Notes: generated from the letters alone by a model not told the origin. A stretch of 64,000 nucleotides of DNA from an uncultured Alphaproteobacteria bacterium (GCA_902599445.1 CACKFK010000003.1:1-64000), one strand, 5' to 3'; counted from the stretch's first letter, positions 26,673 to 36,112 are shown. A program made the numbers and translations.

Positions 26673-28111
26673 GCCATTGGTACTCCTGCTCCCGGATGGG
26701 TGCCCCCTCCGGCCATGAAAAGACCCTTTATTTGGCTCTGGGAAAGAGGCCTTTTGAATGTCGAGTTGATCCCATGAGGACTCCTTCCGTACAAGGAACC
26801 CGAAGACCCTGGAAATAATTTTTCGAATTCGAAAGGCGTAGTTAACATTTCTTTTTTTGGGTCTAGCGATAGCTTCAGCCCCATAGATTCTAGAATTGGA
26901 AATGTTATGTTTTTGCATCTTTGGAATTCCTCATTTTTATCAAAAATCTTTGTGTTTGGAACAGGGGCAGCATTGATTATAATTTCGAAGCGACTAATAT
27001 TAGTGGAGCTAGGTGTGGGATCTTTATTATTGCCCTGGGCGCATATATAGAGGGTTGGATCTGTAGGCATGATACCATTAGCAATATCTTGGAACTCCTT
27101 TTTGTAGTTGGAATTAAAGAAGACATTGTGATGAGCTAATTTCTTACCAGTTGGTTTGGCTGAAAAACTCCAAACATAAGCGGATAAGGATCTAGGTAAT
27201 GAACTTTTGTGGGGGATGCTTTCTTTAGCTTGGGCACCCAACAAACCAGTTGTTAGAGCCTGTGGATCTCCGTTGAACAAGACTATGTCTGCAAGTATTT
27301 TCTCCCCGCTCTCTAATTTAATTCCTTGGACTTTTTTATCTTCAATCAGTATTTCATCCACGGATTTTCCATAACTAAACACTGCACCAGCTTTCCTTGC
27401 TATGTTTTCCATACATTTTGGCATTTGGTTCATACCACCTTTAACTCTCCAAACCCCTTGGCTTTCTACATTCCAGATTAGAGCCAGTATTGACGGTGAC
27501 ATTAAAGGCGAACCACCGACATATGTCGCATAACGGGCGAATAGTTGAGTTAAGCGTGGATCGGAAAAATTGTCCTCTAGAAAGTCATATAAAATTCTCT
27601 GTTTAACAAGCGTTTTATATAGTGCTTTTAAATGCCCTCCCCCTTTAATTATCATGGGCAAAAGTCTAGGTTTGGGGCTTTTTATGATTGGTTGCTCAAA
27701 CAGCCTGAACAAGGCTTTTGAAAGAGAGTTAAATTTCTGAAATTCCTGGGCGGATTTTACGCCTGAAAAATCCCTTATAGACCCCATGTTTTTTTCAAAT
27801 GAAGAGAATAGATCCAAGGAGCTTCCATCTCTCCACCAATGGCGCGCTATGATCTCTTCGGGGACGATCTCTAAATGATTCTCGATTGCTTCACCGCATG
27901 CTCTAAAAAGCTCTTCAAATACCTCATACATTGTTAGGACTGTTGGGCCAGAATCGATTAATCCAGCAGGGCTATTGTTGGTTCGAATCTTGCCGCCAGG
28001 ATAGGGTTGCTTCTCAAATATTTGAACATTGACGCCACATGTTGCAAGTCTCATAGCAGCAGCCAGGCCGCCTATTCCACTACCTACTATAATTACTTTC
28101 TTATCTTTCAA
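26615..28111 (-). CDS. crtD: methoxyneurosporene dehydrogenase (CrtD)
   Basis: A 498-residue CrtI-related desaturase: N-terminal 'VIIVGSGIGGLAAAMRLATCG', 'AGLIDSGPTVLTMYEVFEELF' and the C-terminal 'GLFMAGGGTHPGAGVPMACQSGKHAAEMIL'. CrtD introduces the C3,4 double bond into 1-hydroxy/methoxyneurosporene. The start is TTG at 28111: an in-frame TGA lies two codons upstream and no ATG is available. It is transcribed leftward with crtC and divergent from crtE. Confidence 0.94.
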   Translation of the reverse strand: MKDKKVIIVGSGIGGLAAAMRLATCGVNVQIFEKQPYPGGKIRTNNSPAGLIDSGPTVLTMYEVFEELFRACGEAIENHLEIVPEEIIARHWWRDGSSLDLFSSFEKNMGSIRDFSGVKSAQEFQKFNSLSKALFRLFEQPIIKSPKPRLLPMIIKGGGHLKALYKTLVKQRILYDFLEDNFSDPRLTQLFARYATYVGGSPLMSPSILALIWNVESQGVWRVKGGMNQMPKCMENIARKAGAVFSYGKSVDEILIEDKKVQGIKLESGEKILADIVLFNGDPQALTTGLLGAQAKESIPHKSSLPRSLSAYVWSFSAKPTGKKLAHHNVFFNSNYKKEFQDIANGIMPTDPTLYICAQGNNKDPTPSSTNISRFEIIINAAPVPNTKIFDKNEEFQRCKNITFPILESMGLKLSLDPKKEMLTTPFEFEKLFPGSSGSLYGRSPHGINSTFKRPLSQSQIKGLFMAGGGTHPGAGVPMACQSGKHAAEMILRGLNLT

Positions 28112-28143
28112 AATTCAAAAACCGCCTTGATGAAGAACCTCTG

Positions 28144-28161
28144 TGTATTAATGCACTTGCA
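28144..28161. promoter_or_regulatory. degenerate PpsR site in the crtD-crtE region
   Basis: TGT-N12-GCA, one base from the PpsR consensus, six bases from the perfect site at 28168-28185. It covers the putative -10 (TAATAC, complement of 28145-28150) of a leftward crtD promoter. Confidence 0.5.
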
Positions 28162-28167
28162 CTTAGG

Positions 28168-28185
28168 TGTCAAAAAAAATAGACA
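28168..28185. promoter_or_regulatory. PpsR/CrtJ binding site in the crtD-crtE region
   Basis: TGT-CAAAAAAAATAG-ACA is an exact TGT-N12-ACA palindrome in the 116-base divergent gap. Its TGTCAA half is TTGACA on the minus strand, 17 bases from TAATAC, consistent with a sigma70-like crtD promoter that PpsR would block. It also lies 42 bases before the crtE start. Confidence 0.8.
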
Positions 28186-28227
28186 ACTTTTTCTCCATAT
28201 GGTAGACCGTGCTGTTAAGGAGTAGTC

Positions 28228-29109
28228 ATGACAAATACAAAGAATATACATGACAGAATCAATTTAGCACTATCCCAAACCTTGAAGAGTGCTAAAGAAT
28301 CACCAGCACCACCCAAATTGGCAGCAGCAATTGATTATGCCGTTTTCCCAGGAGGGGCCAGAGTTAGACCACGCTTGTGCCTAGCGGTAGCACAGGCCTG
28401 TGGTGAGGATTTTCTCGAAATAGGTGACTCTGCTGCTGCTGCTATTGAGTTGATACACTGTGCTAGTTTAGTGCATGATGATTTGCCCTGTTTTGATAAC
28501 GCTGCCATAAGGCGTGGAAAACCAACTGTCCACCGAGCCTTTGGCGAAGCTGTGGCGGTATTGGCTGGCGACACACTCATTATACTGGCATATGAGAACC
28601 TAGCCAAAGGTTGTATGAAATGCCCGGAAAGATTAACTGATCTCATTAAAACTCTTACCAAATCCTCAGGATTACCTTTTGGTATATGCTCGGGGCAAGG
28701 TTGGGAAAGTGAAGAAAAAATAAATTTAAGTGCTTATCATCAACTTAAAACAGGGTCCTTATTTGTAGCAGCTACTTGTATGGGGGCTATATCAGCTGGG
28801 GAAGATCCTGAGCCTTGGGTGGAATTAGGTGAAAGGGTTGGGGAAGCATTTCAGGTGGCTGATGACTTAAAGGATGTGATTGGGCAAATGGATAAATTAG
28901 GGAAACCTAAAGGGCAGGATGCTATTAATAGCAGACCAAGTGCTGTGTCAGAACTGGGAGTCGAGGGCGCTATTGATCGTTTGCAGGGGATTTTGAGTGG
29001 AGCTATTGCTTCAATTCCTGCTTGCTCAGGTGAAGCACAATTATGTGAAATCATTCGTAATCAAGCGAAGCAATTAATGCCCTCCTTTGCGGCTGATAAA
29101 GTTCTCTAA
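28228..29109 (+). CDS. crtE: geranylgeranyl diphosphate synthase
   Basis: A 293-residue trans-prenyltransferase: 'GGARVRPRLCLAVAQ', first Asp-rich motif 'LVHDDLPCFDNAAIRRGKPTVHR' and second 'FQVADDLKDV'. It produces geranylgeranyl diphosphate for carotenoids and for esterification of bacteriochlorophyllide. AAGGAG precedes the ATG. It starts the rightward crtE-crtF block and is divergent from crtD across a PpsR-site-bearing gap. Confidence 0.96.
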   Translation: MTNTKNIHDRINLALSQTLKSAKESPAPPKLAAAIDYAVFPGGARVRPRLCLAVAQACGEDFLEIGDSAAAAIELIHCASLVHDDLPCFDNAAIRRGKPTVHRAFGEAVAVLAGDTLIILAYENLAKGCMKCPERLTDLIKTLTKSSGLPFGICSGQGWESEEKINLSAYHQLKTGSLFVAATCMGAISAGEDPEPWVELGERVGEAFQVADDLKDVIGQMDKLGKPKGQDAINSRPSAVSELGVEGAIDRLQGILSGAIASIPACSGEAQLCEIIRNQAKQLMPSFAADKVL

Positions 29110-29125
29110 GATATTGCGATTTATA

Positions 29126-30226
29126 ATGAACTGGTTCTCCAGAAGAATGAATGAGCTTGTGGCGCAACCCAAGTTTCACACTCTAGTAAAGAAGATCCCC
29201 ATACTCAAAAGATTAGCAGCAAATGATGGTCGCAAAATTTATGATTTGGTTTCAGGTTTTGTCTATAGCCAAGTTCTGCTTGCAATGGTGGAACTTAGAC
29301 TGTTTAGATTTTTATTATCTGGGGAAAAGAGTATCAGGGAACTTGCTAACCATGGGAAAATTGACCCTCAAAAGATGCTTTTATTGTGCAATGCAGCTAG
29401 CGCTATTGGCTTGTTAAAAAGAAAACCAAACTCTTATTATGTTCTCACACGGCTTGGTGCTGCCATAGAAGGAGTACAAGGACTTGATGAAATGATACTC
29501 CATCACAAAATTTTTTATCGAGATTTACAAGACCCAGTGCGATTATTGAGGCAGGATTTTCAAACTGAGTTGAAGGATTTTTGGTCTTATGTGGGGAATA
29601 AGAAGAAAATTAATGAGGGGCAGGCATCCGTATATTCTAATTTGATGGGTACCTCTCAGTATATTGTAGCAGAGGAAACCCTGGATTTAGTTAACCTAAA
29701 AGGTTTCAGTCATTTAATTGATATTGGTGGCGGTAATGGAACCTTTTTGTCTCAAGTTAGGAGACGATATCCAAACCTTGCTTTAACTTTATTTGACTTA
29801 CCTAGCGTGACCAAAACAGCTCAAGACAATTTTAAAAATGATAGACTGATGGAGGGTGTTAACATAATTCCTGGCAACTTCATCGAGGATGAATTTCCAG
29901 TAGATGGCGATACAATTTTTTTTAATCGTGTTATGTATGATCATGATGATTCAATAGTTAGTTTGTTGCTCGGCAAAGCATTTGCAGCGCTTAAACCTGG
30001 AGGATGTGTTGTTATTTCTGAACCGATGGCTGGAGCTAAATTTCCAACCCGGTCAGGAGATGCTTATTTTGGTTTTTATACATTGGCTATGACATCTGGA
30101 AAACCTAGGAGCAAGCCCCAGCACTTTGAATTCCTGCGTGCTGCGGGGTTTAAAGGTATGGAAAACCTCAATAATATTAACAATTTTGTAACATCAGTAA
30201 TCGTTGCGAAAAAGCCACGTAAATAA
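29126..30226 (+). CDS. crtF: hydroxyneurosporene O-methyltransferase
   Basis: A 366-residue class I O-methyltransferase: an N-terminal dimerisation helix bundle 'IYDLVSGFVYSQVLLAMVEL', SAM motif 'HLIDIGGGNGTFLSQV' and 'DTIFFNRVMYDHDDSIVSLLLGKA'. It methylates the 1-hydroxyl of demethylspheroidene-type carotenoids. The track begins in crtE at a TTG; the ATG at 29126 (MNWFSRRMNELV) just after the crtE stop is preferred, although no strong ribosome-binding site is seen. Confidence 0.94.
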   Translation: MNWFSRRMNELVAQPKFHTLVKKIPILKRLAANDGRKIYDLVSGFVYSQVLLAMVELRLFRFLLSGEKSIRELANHGKIDPQKMLLLCNAASAIGLLKRKPNSYYVLTRLGAAIEGVQGLDEMILHHKIFYRDLQDPVRLLRQDFQTELKDFWSYVGNKKKINEGQASVYSNLMGTSQYIVAEETLDLVNLKGFSHLIDIGGGNGTFLSQVRRRYPNLALTLFDLPSVTKTAQDNFKNDRLMEGVNIIPGNFIEDEFPVDGDTIFFNRVMYDHDDSIVSLLLGKAFAALKPGGCVVISEPMAGAKFPTRSGDAYFGFYTLAMTSGKPRSKPQHFEFLRAAGFKGMENLNNINNFVTSVIVAKKPRK

Positions 30227-30240
30227 AAAGATCAGATTAG

Positions 30241-30258
30241 TGTAAACTTTTATTGACA
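30241..30258. promoter_or_regulatory. PpsR/CrtJ binding site 1 at bchC
   Basis: TGT-AAACTTTTATTG-ACA is an exact TGT-N12-ACA palindrome in the crtF-bchC gap. Its right half forms the -35 hexamer TTGACA (30253-30258) of the bchC promoter, so bound PpsR should exclude RNA polymerase. Confidence 0.88.
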
Positions 30259-30280
30259 ATTAAAACTGTCAGGATAAAAT
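30253..30280 (+). promoter_or_regulatory. sigma70-like promoter of the bchC-XYZ-puf operon
   Basis: TTGACA (30253-30258), 16-base spacer, TAAAAT (30275-30280). It lies 62 bases upstream of the bchC GTG. Both hexamers sit inside the two tandem PpsR palindromes, the same design described for the Rhodobacter bchC promoter. Confidence 0.75.
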
Positions 30281-30284
30281 TACA
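30267..30284. promoter_or_regulatory. PpsR/CrtJ binding site 2 at bchC
   Basis: TGT-CAGGATAAAATT-ACA is a second exact palindrome, eight bases after site 1. It covers the -10 hexamer of the bchC promoter. The close tandem spacing fits cooperative PpsR binding. Confidence 0.88.
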
Positions 30285-30342
30285 CTAGTTTTGGGGAGAG
30301 AATCTTCAAACGTATTGAGGCTTTTGAGGAAAGAAACGTAAA

Positions 30343-31287
30343 GTGAATACTAAAGCTGTGGTTATGACTAGTCCTGGTGAACTAGCAGTGCAAGAGGTTA
30401 ATTTGCGCGAGTGTCCTAGTGAGCACGTAATTGTGGATATTCACTATTCTGGTATTTCAACTGGAACAGAAAAGCTCTTTTGGAATGGCAAGATGCCACC
30501 ATTTCCAGGGATGGGATACCCTTTAATTCCAGGATACGAATCCGTGGGAGAAGTTGTGTCTGCTGGCAAAAGCACTGGTTTTAAACCAGGCGATTTTGTT
30601 TTCGTTCCTGGTGCAGACTGTTTTTCTGAACCTGTGAGAAGCTTATTTGGCGGGGCTGCAAAGCGCGTAAGTTCACCAGCTAAAAGACTCATAAAGATTG
30701 ATCGAGCTATGGGGGTAAATGGTGCACTTTTTGCACTTGCAGCCACTGCTAGACATGCCATTGCAGGCTTTGGTAATAAAATGCCTGAGGTCATTGTTGG
30801 GCACGGGGTGTTAGGGCGGCTACTAGCACGGTTTGTTGTTCTGGCAGGCGAAAAACCACCAGTCGTATGGGAAACTAATCCTCTGAGGCATGATGGGGCT
30901 GCTGGATATCAGGTTATACTACCGGACTGTGATGAGAGATCAGATTATGACTGCATATTTGATGCCAGTGGTGATTCAGGAATTTTGGACAAGCTAATTG
31001 GAAGAGTATGTAGGGGTGGAGAAATTGTGTTAGCTGGCTTTTATCCAGAAAGACTCAGTTTTGGTTTTCCTCAGGCTTTTATAAAGGAAGTATCAATGAG
31101 AGTATCTGCAGAATTCTTACCCGAGGACGTAGCCACTACTAAATTACTTATTGAAGATGGTTCTTTATCCTTTGACGGCTTGGTTAGTGATGTATTGCCA
31201 GTAAAAAAAGCAGCAGATGCCTACAATATCGCTTTTAATAAATCCGAATGTTTAAAAATGGTTCTGGATTGGAGGAATGCTGCATGA
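30343..31287 (+). CDS. bchC: bacteriochlorophyllide a dehydrogenase
   Basis: A 314-residue zinc-free MDR-type alcohol dehydrogenase: 'YSGISTGTEKLFWNGKMPPFPGMGYPLIPGYESVGEV' near the N-terminus and the NAD-binding 'PEVIVGHGVLGRLLARFVVLAG'. BchC oxidises the 3-hydroxyethyl group to the 3-acetyl group of bacteriochlorophyll a. It starts with GTG at 30343 preceded by GAGGAAAG. Its stop overlaps the bchX ATG (ATGA), placing it at the head of bchCXYZ-puf. Confidence 0.96.
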   Translation: MNTKAVVMTSPGELAVQEVNLRECPSEHVIVDIHYSGISTGTEKLFWNGKMPPFPGMGYPLIPGYESVGEVVSAGKSTGFKPGDFVFVPGADCFSEPVRSLFGGAAKRVSSPAKRLIKIDRAMGVNGALFALAATARHAIAGFGNKMPEVIVGHGVLGRLLARFVVLAGEKPPVVWETNPLRHDGAAGYQVILPDCDERSDYDCIFDASGDSGILDKLIGRVCRGGEIVLAGFYPERLSFGFPQAFIKEVSMRVSAEFLPEDVATTKLLIEDGSLSFDGLVSDVLPVKKAADAYNIAFNKSECLKMVLDWRNAA

Positions 31288-32312
31288 CGACAGAGACAAT
31301 AAACGTAAAAGGCAATAACGTAAATCAGGCACTAGAAAAGCATCATGAAAGGCTGAAGTCTGAGGCAGGGGAGCCATTGCAAGAAATTAATACCTCGGAG
31401 CCGAAGAAAAAATGCCAGATAATCGCTATATATGGTAAGGGCGGTATAGGAAAATCCTTCACCTTAGCGAACTTAAGCTGCATGATGGCAGAGCAAGGTA
31501 AGCGCGTTCTACTCATTGGTTGTGATCCAAAATCAGATACGACTTCGCTTCTTTTTGAAGGTAAAGCTTGCCCCACGATTATAGAGACGTCAACGAAGAA
31601 AAAACTTGCTGGGGAAGAGGTTGCCATCGGTGATGTATGTTTCAAGAGAAATGGCGTATTTGCTATGGAACTTGGTGGTCCAGAAGTTGGACGAGGTTGT
31701 GGCGGACGAGGGATTATTCATGGTTTTGAACTCCTAGAAAAGTTAGGGTTTCATGATTGGGACTTTGACTATGTGCTCCTTGATTTCTTGGGAGATGTAG
31801 TATGTGGAGGGTTTGGTCTTCCTATAGCGAGAGACATGGCTCAAAAAGTAATTGTTGTAGCATCGAACGATCTCCAATCTCTCTATGTCGCGAACAATGT
31901 ATGCTCAGCAGTAGAATATTTTAGAAAATTAGGTGGAAGTGTTGGAGTTGCTGGAATCGTTATCAATAGAGACGATGGAACAGGGGAGGCAAAGGCCTTT
32001 GCCGAAACAGTAGGCATCCCGGTTTTAAGCACCATACCTGCTGATGATGACATAAGAAGAAAATCTGCTATGTACCAAATTATAGGCACCAAAGAAAGTC
32101 AGTGGGGATCTCTGTTCGAGGTCTTAGCTGAGAACGTGGCAGAGGCGCCACCAGTGCGGCCAAAAACTCTAAATCAAGACGAGCTTTTAGGTTTGTTTGA
32201 TGCGGGTGAAACAGGAGCAGCATTCACTTTAGAGCCAGCTACAGATGCGGATATGCGCGGTAAATTTTCAAAACCAAAAGAATCTCTTGAGGTTGTTTAT
32301 GATGAAGTTTGA
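31284..32312 (+). CDS. bchX: chlorophyllide a reductase iron protein BchX
   Basis: A 342-residue NifH-like ATPase with P-loop GKGGIGKS (about residue 48), 'LIGCDPKSDTTSLLF' and the two cluster-ligating cysteine regions 'GGPEVGRGCGGRGII' and '[14 protein letters not shown]'. It supplies electrons to BchYZ for reduction of ring B of chlorophyllide. The start is the ATG at 31284 overlapping the bchC stop; the track extends 12 codons too far upstream. Confidence 0.97.
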   Translation: MTTETINVKGNNVNQALEKHHERLKSEAGEPLQEINTSEPKKKCQIIAIYGKGGIGKSFTLANLSCMMAEQGKRVLLIGCDPKSDTTSLLFEGKACPTIIETSTKKKLAGEEVAIGDVCFKRNGVFAMELGGPEVGRGCGGRGIIHGFELLEKLGFHDWDFDYVLLDFLGDVVCGGFGLPIARDMAQKVIVVASNDLQSLYVANNVCSAVEYFRKLGGSVGVAGIVINRDDGTGEAKAFAETVGIPVLSTIPADDDIRRKSAMYQIIGTKESQWGSLFEVLAENVAEAPPVRPKTLNQDELLGLFDAGETGAAFTLEPATDADMRGKFSKPKESLEVVYDEV

Positions 32313-32336
32313 ATTGAAGATTTTGGGAAGAAACGT

Positions 32337-33911
32337 ATGAAGTCCGGGGCTCAATATGAAGAAGCTGATAGAGCTGATGTTATGGATGCCCTAGTAGATT
32401 CTAAAACTAAGGAACAGGGCCAAAAAAAGCCTGATGACGAATCAGGTTGCCACGCTGGGAAAGCAAAAATGTTGGATGCAGCTAAGGCAGCTGGTAAATC
32501 AGAACTACTAGAGAAGTTTAAGAAAGATTACCCTTTAGGCCCTCATGATAAACCACAGAGCATGTGTCCAGCTTTTGGCTCACTAAGGGTGGGGCTGCGT
32601 ATGCGTCGAGTTGCAACAGTATTATCTGGGTCTGCCTGCTGTGTTTATGGGTTAACCTTCGTTTCTCATTTTTATGGGGCAAGAAGATCGGTGGGTTATG
32701 TACCTTTTAGCTCTGAGACTTTGGTTTCGGGAAAACTGTTTGAGGATATTCGCGAATCTGTTCATGCGATGGCTGATCCTAGTAAATATGATGCCATTGT
32801 CGTTACAAACCTATGTGTGCCGACGGCTTCAGGTGTCCCATTGAGATTACTTCCAAATGAAATAAATGGGGTAAGAATAATTGGTATTGATGTTCCCGGT
32901 TTTGGAATTCCGACTCATGCTGAAGCAAAGGATGTGCTTGCAGGTGCGATGCTCAATTACGCACGAATGGAAGCTGAAAAAGGGCCTGTTGCCAGACCTC
33001 TTTCTGGAACTTCGGATAGACCAACTGTGGGCTTGTTAGGGGAAATGTTTCCCGCAGATCCCGTTGCAATCGGTGGGTTATTAGAGCCATTAGGTTTAGC
33101 GGCTGGCCCCGTAATCCCATGTAGAGAGTGGCGGGAGTTATATGGAGCATTAGATTCTTCCTTGGTGGCAGCAATTCATCCATTTTATACGTCAGCAATT
33201 AGGGAATTTCAGGCAGCTGGGCGTGCCGTTATTGGATCAGCACCAGTAGGATGTGACGGAGTTGATACATGGCTTACGTCTGTTGCCGAAGCGTTTGATG
33301 TGAAAAGAAAGACATTAGAAGAATGCAAGAATAAGTTTTTGCCCAAAATAAGCAGTGCTCTTAAAGAGAATAAAGTAGAGGGAACAATTACTCTGTCTGG
33401 CTATGAAGGCTCTGAGCTGTTGGTAGCACGTTTGTTAGTGGAGAGTGGTGCTAAGGTTCCTTATGTGGGAACGGCTTGTCCAAAGACCCAATGGTCTGAA
33501 CCTGACAGGGAATGGTTAGAAGCAAATGGGACTGAGATAAAATATAGAGCAAGTCTGGAAGACGATTGCGCTGCGATGGAAGGTATTAAGCCCGATTTAG
33601 CTATTGGAACAACCCCTGTGGTGCAAAAGGCCAAAGAAAAGGGAATTCCTTCTTTATATTTTACAAACCTAATTTCTGCCCGACCCCTTATGGGCGTAGC
33701 TGGTGCGGGAAGTTTGGCGCAAGTTGTTAATGCAGCAATGAAAAATAAAAAACGAATGGCTACTATGCGGGAGTTTTTTGAAGGAGTAGGTTCCGACGAC
33801 ACAGCTGGAATTTGGGAGAAAACTCCAAACATTAAACCACAATTTCGAGAGCATAATTTAAAAAAATTAGAAAAAAAGAAAAGAGCCGAAAAAGCGGCGG
33901 AGATGATTTAA
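32337..33911 (+). CDS. bchY: chlorophyllide a reductase subunit Y
   Basis: A 524-residue nitrogenase MoFe-like protein. Cluster-binding cysteines occur in '[12 protein letters not shown]', '[14 protein letters not shown]' and '[12 protein letters not shown]'. With BchZ it forms the catalytic heterotetramer of chlorophyllide oxidoreductase (COR), which also reduces the 8-vinyl group in many bacteriochlorophyll a producers. The N-terminal extension of about 70 charged residues is usual for BchY. Its TAA shares one base with the bchZ ATG. Confidence 0.97.
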   Translation: MKSGAQYEEADRADVMDALVDSKTKEQGQKKPDDESGCHAGKAKMLDAAKAAGKSELLEKFKKDYPLGPHDKPQSMCPAFGSLRVGLRMRRVATVLSGSACCVYGLTFVSHFYGARRSVGYVPFSSETLVSGKLFEDIRESVHAMADPSKYDAIVVTNLCVPTASGVPLRLLPNEINGVRIIGIDVPGFGIPTHAEAKDVLAGAMLNYARMEAEKGPVARPLSGTSDRPTVGLLGEMFPADPVAIGGLLEPLGLAAGPVIPCREWRELYGALDSSLVAAIHPFYTSAIREFQAAGRAVIGSAPVGCDGVDTWLTSVAEAFDVKRKTLEECKNKFLPKISSALKENKVEGTITLSGYEGSELLVARLLVESGAKVPYVGTACPKTQWSEPDREWLEANGTEIKYRASLEDDCAAMEGIKPDLAIGTTPVVQKAKEKGIPSLYFTNLISARPLMGVAGAGSLAQVVNAAMKNKKRMATMREFFEGVGSDDTAGIWEKTPNIKPQFREHNLKKLEKKKRAEKAAEMI

Positions 33912-35368
33912 TGCTGATACAGGATCATGACAGAGCGGGAGGATATTGGGGATCAGTATACGCATTCTGTGCTGTGAAAGGTTTGCAAGTTGTCATTGAT
34001 GGTCCTGTTGGCTGTGAGAATTTACCAGTTACTTCAGTTTTACATTACACAGATGGTTTACCACCCCATGAATTACCAATAGTAGTTACGGGGCTAGGTG
34101 AGGAGGAATTAGGTAGAGAAGGTACAGAAGGTTCGATGAAAAGGGCCTGGGGTGCTCTAGACCCTGCACTACCTGCAGTGGTGGTGACTGGCTCAATAGC
34201 TGAGATGATAGGTGGTGGCGTTACTCCACAAGGCACCAATATCCAAAGGTTTCTTCCGCGTACAATAGATGAAGATCAATGGCAATCTGCTGATAGGGCA
34301 ATGACTTGGCTTTTCACTAACTTTGGTCAAACAAAGGGGAGAATGCCACGAGAGGCCAAAAGAGAGGAAGGAGCTAAGCCAAGAGTTAATATTTTAGGAC
34401 CTATGTATGGCACTTTCAATATGCCATCCGACTTAGCTGAGATAAGGCGTTTGGTCGAAGGTATTGGTGCTGAAATTAACATGATTTTACCACTAGGAAG
34501 TCATTTAGCGGATATGAATAAGCTGGTAAATGCTGATGTTAACGTGGTTATGTATAGAGAATTTGGCCGAGGATTAGCTGAGGTTTTGAATAAGCCTTAC
34601 TTACAGGCACCAATAGGAATTGATTCTACAACAAAGTTTTTAAGAAAATTAGGGGAACTTTTAGAACTCGATCCAGAGGAATTTATAGAGCAAGAAAAGC
34701 ATTCTACAATTAAACCAGTTTGGGATTTATGGCGCTCAGTAACGCAGGATTTTTTTGCAACAGCTAGCTTTGGAATAGTTGCCAATGAAACTTATACGCG
34801 GGGGATACAAAATTTCCTCGAAAATGACTTAGGATTGCCTTGCGGTTTTGCGGTCTCTCGTTGTGCTGGAAAAAAAACTGATAATGATGAAGTGAGGTCC
34901 CTTATGAAGGAGAAGCGACCGCTCATTGTTTTAGGTTCAATAAACGAAAAGATGTATCTGGCAGAGCTGAAAAAGGGTTTTGGTCCTAGCCCGGCATTTA
35001 TCCCAGCAAGTTTCCCAGGTGCAGCAATACGCAGAGCTACTGGAACACCCATGATGGGGTATGCCGGAGCCACATACCTATTGCAAGAGGTATGTAACGG
35101 ACTTTTTGATGCGTTATTTCATATTTTGCCGTTAGGGAGCGAAATGGATTCAGTGGACGCTACCCCCACAAATTTGAAACGTGATTTTCCATGGGATCCG
35201 GAGGCACAAGAACTGCTAGATAAAATAGTAGAAGAACATCCCATTCTTACAAGAATTTCAGCAGCAAAAACACTTAAAGATGAAGCCGAACGGTCAGCCT
35301 TGGCCGGTGGAGATGATCGCGTAGTAGTTGAGACGGTCGAAGCACTTAAGAAAAAGATGGATAGATAA
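33911..35368 (+). CDS. bchZ: chlorophyllide a reductase subunit Z
   Basis: A 485-residue nitrogenase-like subunit: '[52 protein letters not shown]' at the N-terminus and the C-terminal '[44 protein letters not shown]' light-independent reductase tail. It is the partner of BchY. The puf genes follow after 25 bases, so bchCXYZ reads into pufQ as in other purple bacteria. Confidence 0.97.
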   Translation: MLIQDHDRAGGYWGSVYAFCAVKGLQVVIDGPVGCENLPVTSVLHYTDGLPPHELPIVVTGLGEEELGREGTEGSMKRAWGALDPALPAVVVTGSIAEMIGGGVTPQGTNIQRFLPRTIDEDQWQSADRAMTWLFTNFGQTKGRMPREAKREEGAKPRVNILGPMYGTFNMPSDLAEIRRLVEGIGAEINMILPLGSHLADMNKLVNADVNVVMYREFGRGLAEVLNKPYLQAPIGIDSTTKFLRKLGELLELDPEEFIEQEKHSTIKPVWDLWRSVTQDFFATASFGIVANETYTRGIQNFLENDLGLPCGFAVSRCAGKKTDNDEVRSLMKEKRPLIVLGSINEKMYLAELKKGFGPSPAFIPASFPGAAIRRATGTPMMGYAGATYLLQEVCNGLFDALFHILPLGSEMDSVDATPTNLKRDFPWDPEAQELLDKIVEEHPILTRISAAKTLKDEAERSALAGGDDRVVVETVEALKKKMDR

Positions 35369-35393
35369 TATTATTTAACTTGGAGAAAGAACT

Positions 35394-35633
35394 ATGATGA
35401 AACAAACGGTAGCAAAGACTTTTAGTGTTTCCCAATACAGGAAAACAATAAAACTTGAGTACAGAATTTATTTTGCTTTGATTTTTGTCATTTCAATCCC
35501 ATTGGCAACATTTTCTTGGTCGCTCCATTTTTTGATAAAAGGGTTCAATCAGAAAGGTGAGCAGAATGAAGGAATTTTAAAACGGGCTTGGGGTCACGCA
35601 CAGGTGATCACCCCAATGATTTTTACCGCATGA
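35394..35633 (+). CDS. pufQ: PufQ, cytochrome-subunit-like bacteriochlorophyll assembly factor
   Basis: A 79-residue protein with one hydrophobic helix ('YRIYFALIFVISIPLATFSWSLHFLI') and a C-terminal 'RAWGHAQVITPMIFTA', the recognisable PufQ tail. PufQ stimulates bacteriochlorophyll formation and antenna assembly, probably by carrying intermediates. TGGAGA precedes tandem ATG codons. The stop lies within a small hairpin before pufB. Confidence 0.92.
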   Translation: MMKQTVAKTFSVSQYRKTIKLEYRIYFALIFVISIPLATFSWSLHFLIKGFNQKGEQNEGILKRAWGHAQVITPMIFTA

Positions 35634-35640
35634 GTGCGGT
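35625..35640 (+). promoter_or_regulatory. hairpin at the pufQ stop codon
   Basis: ACCGCA-TGAG-TGCGGT: a 6-bp stem with a tetraloop containing the pufQ TGA. No T-run follows. It lies in the pufQ-pufB leader, a region of RNA processing in Rhodobacter, and may define the 5' end of the stable pufBA transcript. Confidence 0.5.
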
Positions 35641-35753
35641 TAACGAAATTCGGCTAATTAGTTTTGGTCGAATAATTCTGGACCATGAAGGTTCAGGAAT
35701 ATCAACCCTGCGGGTGACCGTGGGATCAGTCGAAACAATCCGGAGGATTTAAC

Positions 35754-35918
35754 ATGGCTGGAAGTAATGACCTGTCTTTGTCAGGTTTAACAGAAGATCA
35801 AGCACAAGAGCTTCATAGTGTTTATATGAGTGGTCTATGGACATTCACATTAATGTGTGTCCTCGCGCATATTGCAACATGGATCTGGCGTCCTTGGTTT
35901 ACTTCGTTTGGTGGTTAA
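35754..35918 (+). CDS. pufB: light-harvesting 1 beta polypeptide
   Basis: A 54-residue antenna peptide missed by the ORF track. It reads [20 protein letters not shown]..., with a single transmembrane helix '[18 protein letters not shown]' in which His39 is the bacteriochlorophyll ligand and the W-x-W-RPW ending is typical of LH1 beta chains. It spans the inner membrane and pairs with PufA around the reaction centre. CGGAGGA sits just before the ATG; pufA follows after 12 bases. Confidence 0.97.
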   Translation: MAGSNDLSLSGLTEDQAQELHSVYMSGLWTFTLMCVLAHIATWIWRPWFTSFGG

Positions 35919-35930
35919 AGGAGAAATAAC

Positions 35931-36083
35931 ATGAGTCAATTTTACAAAATATGGCTGATTTTTGATCCACGAAGAGTTTTCGTGGCTCAGGGTGTATTTC
36001 TCTTTTTATTAGCGTCTCTAATTCATTTAGTGTTGCTAAGTACACCTCACTTTAATTGGTTTGCACAGGCTGCAGGTGGTTAA
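35931..36083 (+). CDS. pufA: light-harvesting 1 alpha polypeptide
   Basis: A 50-residue antenna peptide missed by the ORF track. It begins [20 protein letters not shown], the conserved LH1 alpha N-terminus, followed by the helix '[16 protein letters not shown]' with the ligand His32 and a short 'STPHFNWF' tail. It forms the inner ring of LH1. AAGGAGAAATAAC precedes the ATG. A strong stem-loop follows it before pufL. Confidence 0.97.
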   Translation: MSQFYKIWLIFDPRRVFVAQGVFLFLLASLIHLVLLSTPHFNWFAQAAGG

Positions 36084-36112
36084 GCCGCTCTAGCTGAGAC
36101 CAATTAAGAAAC

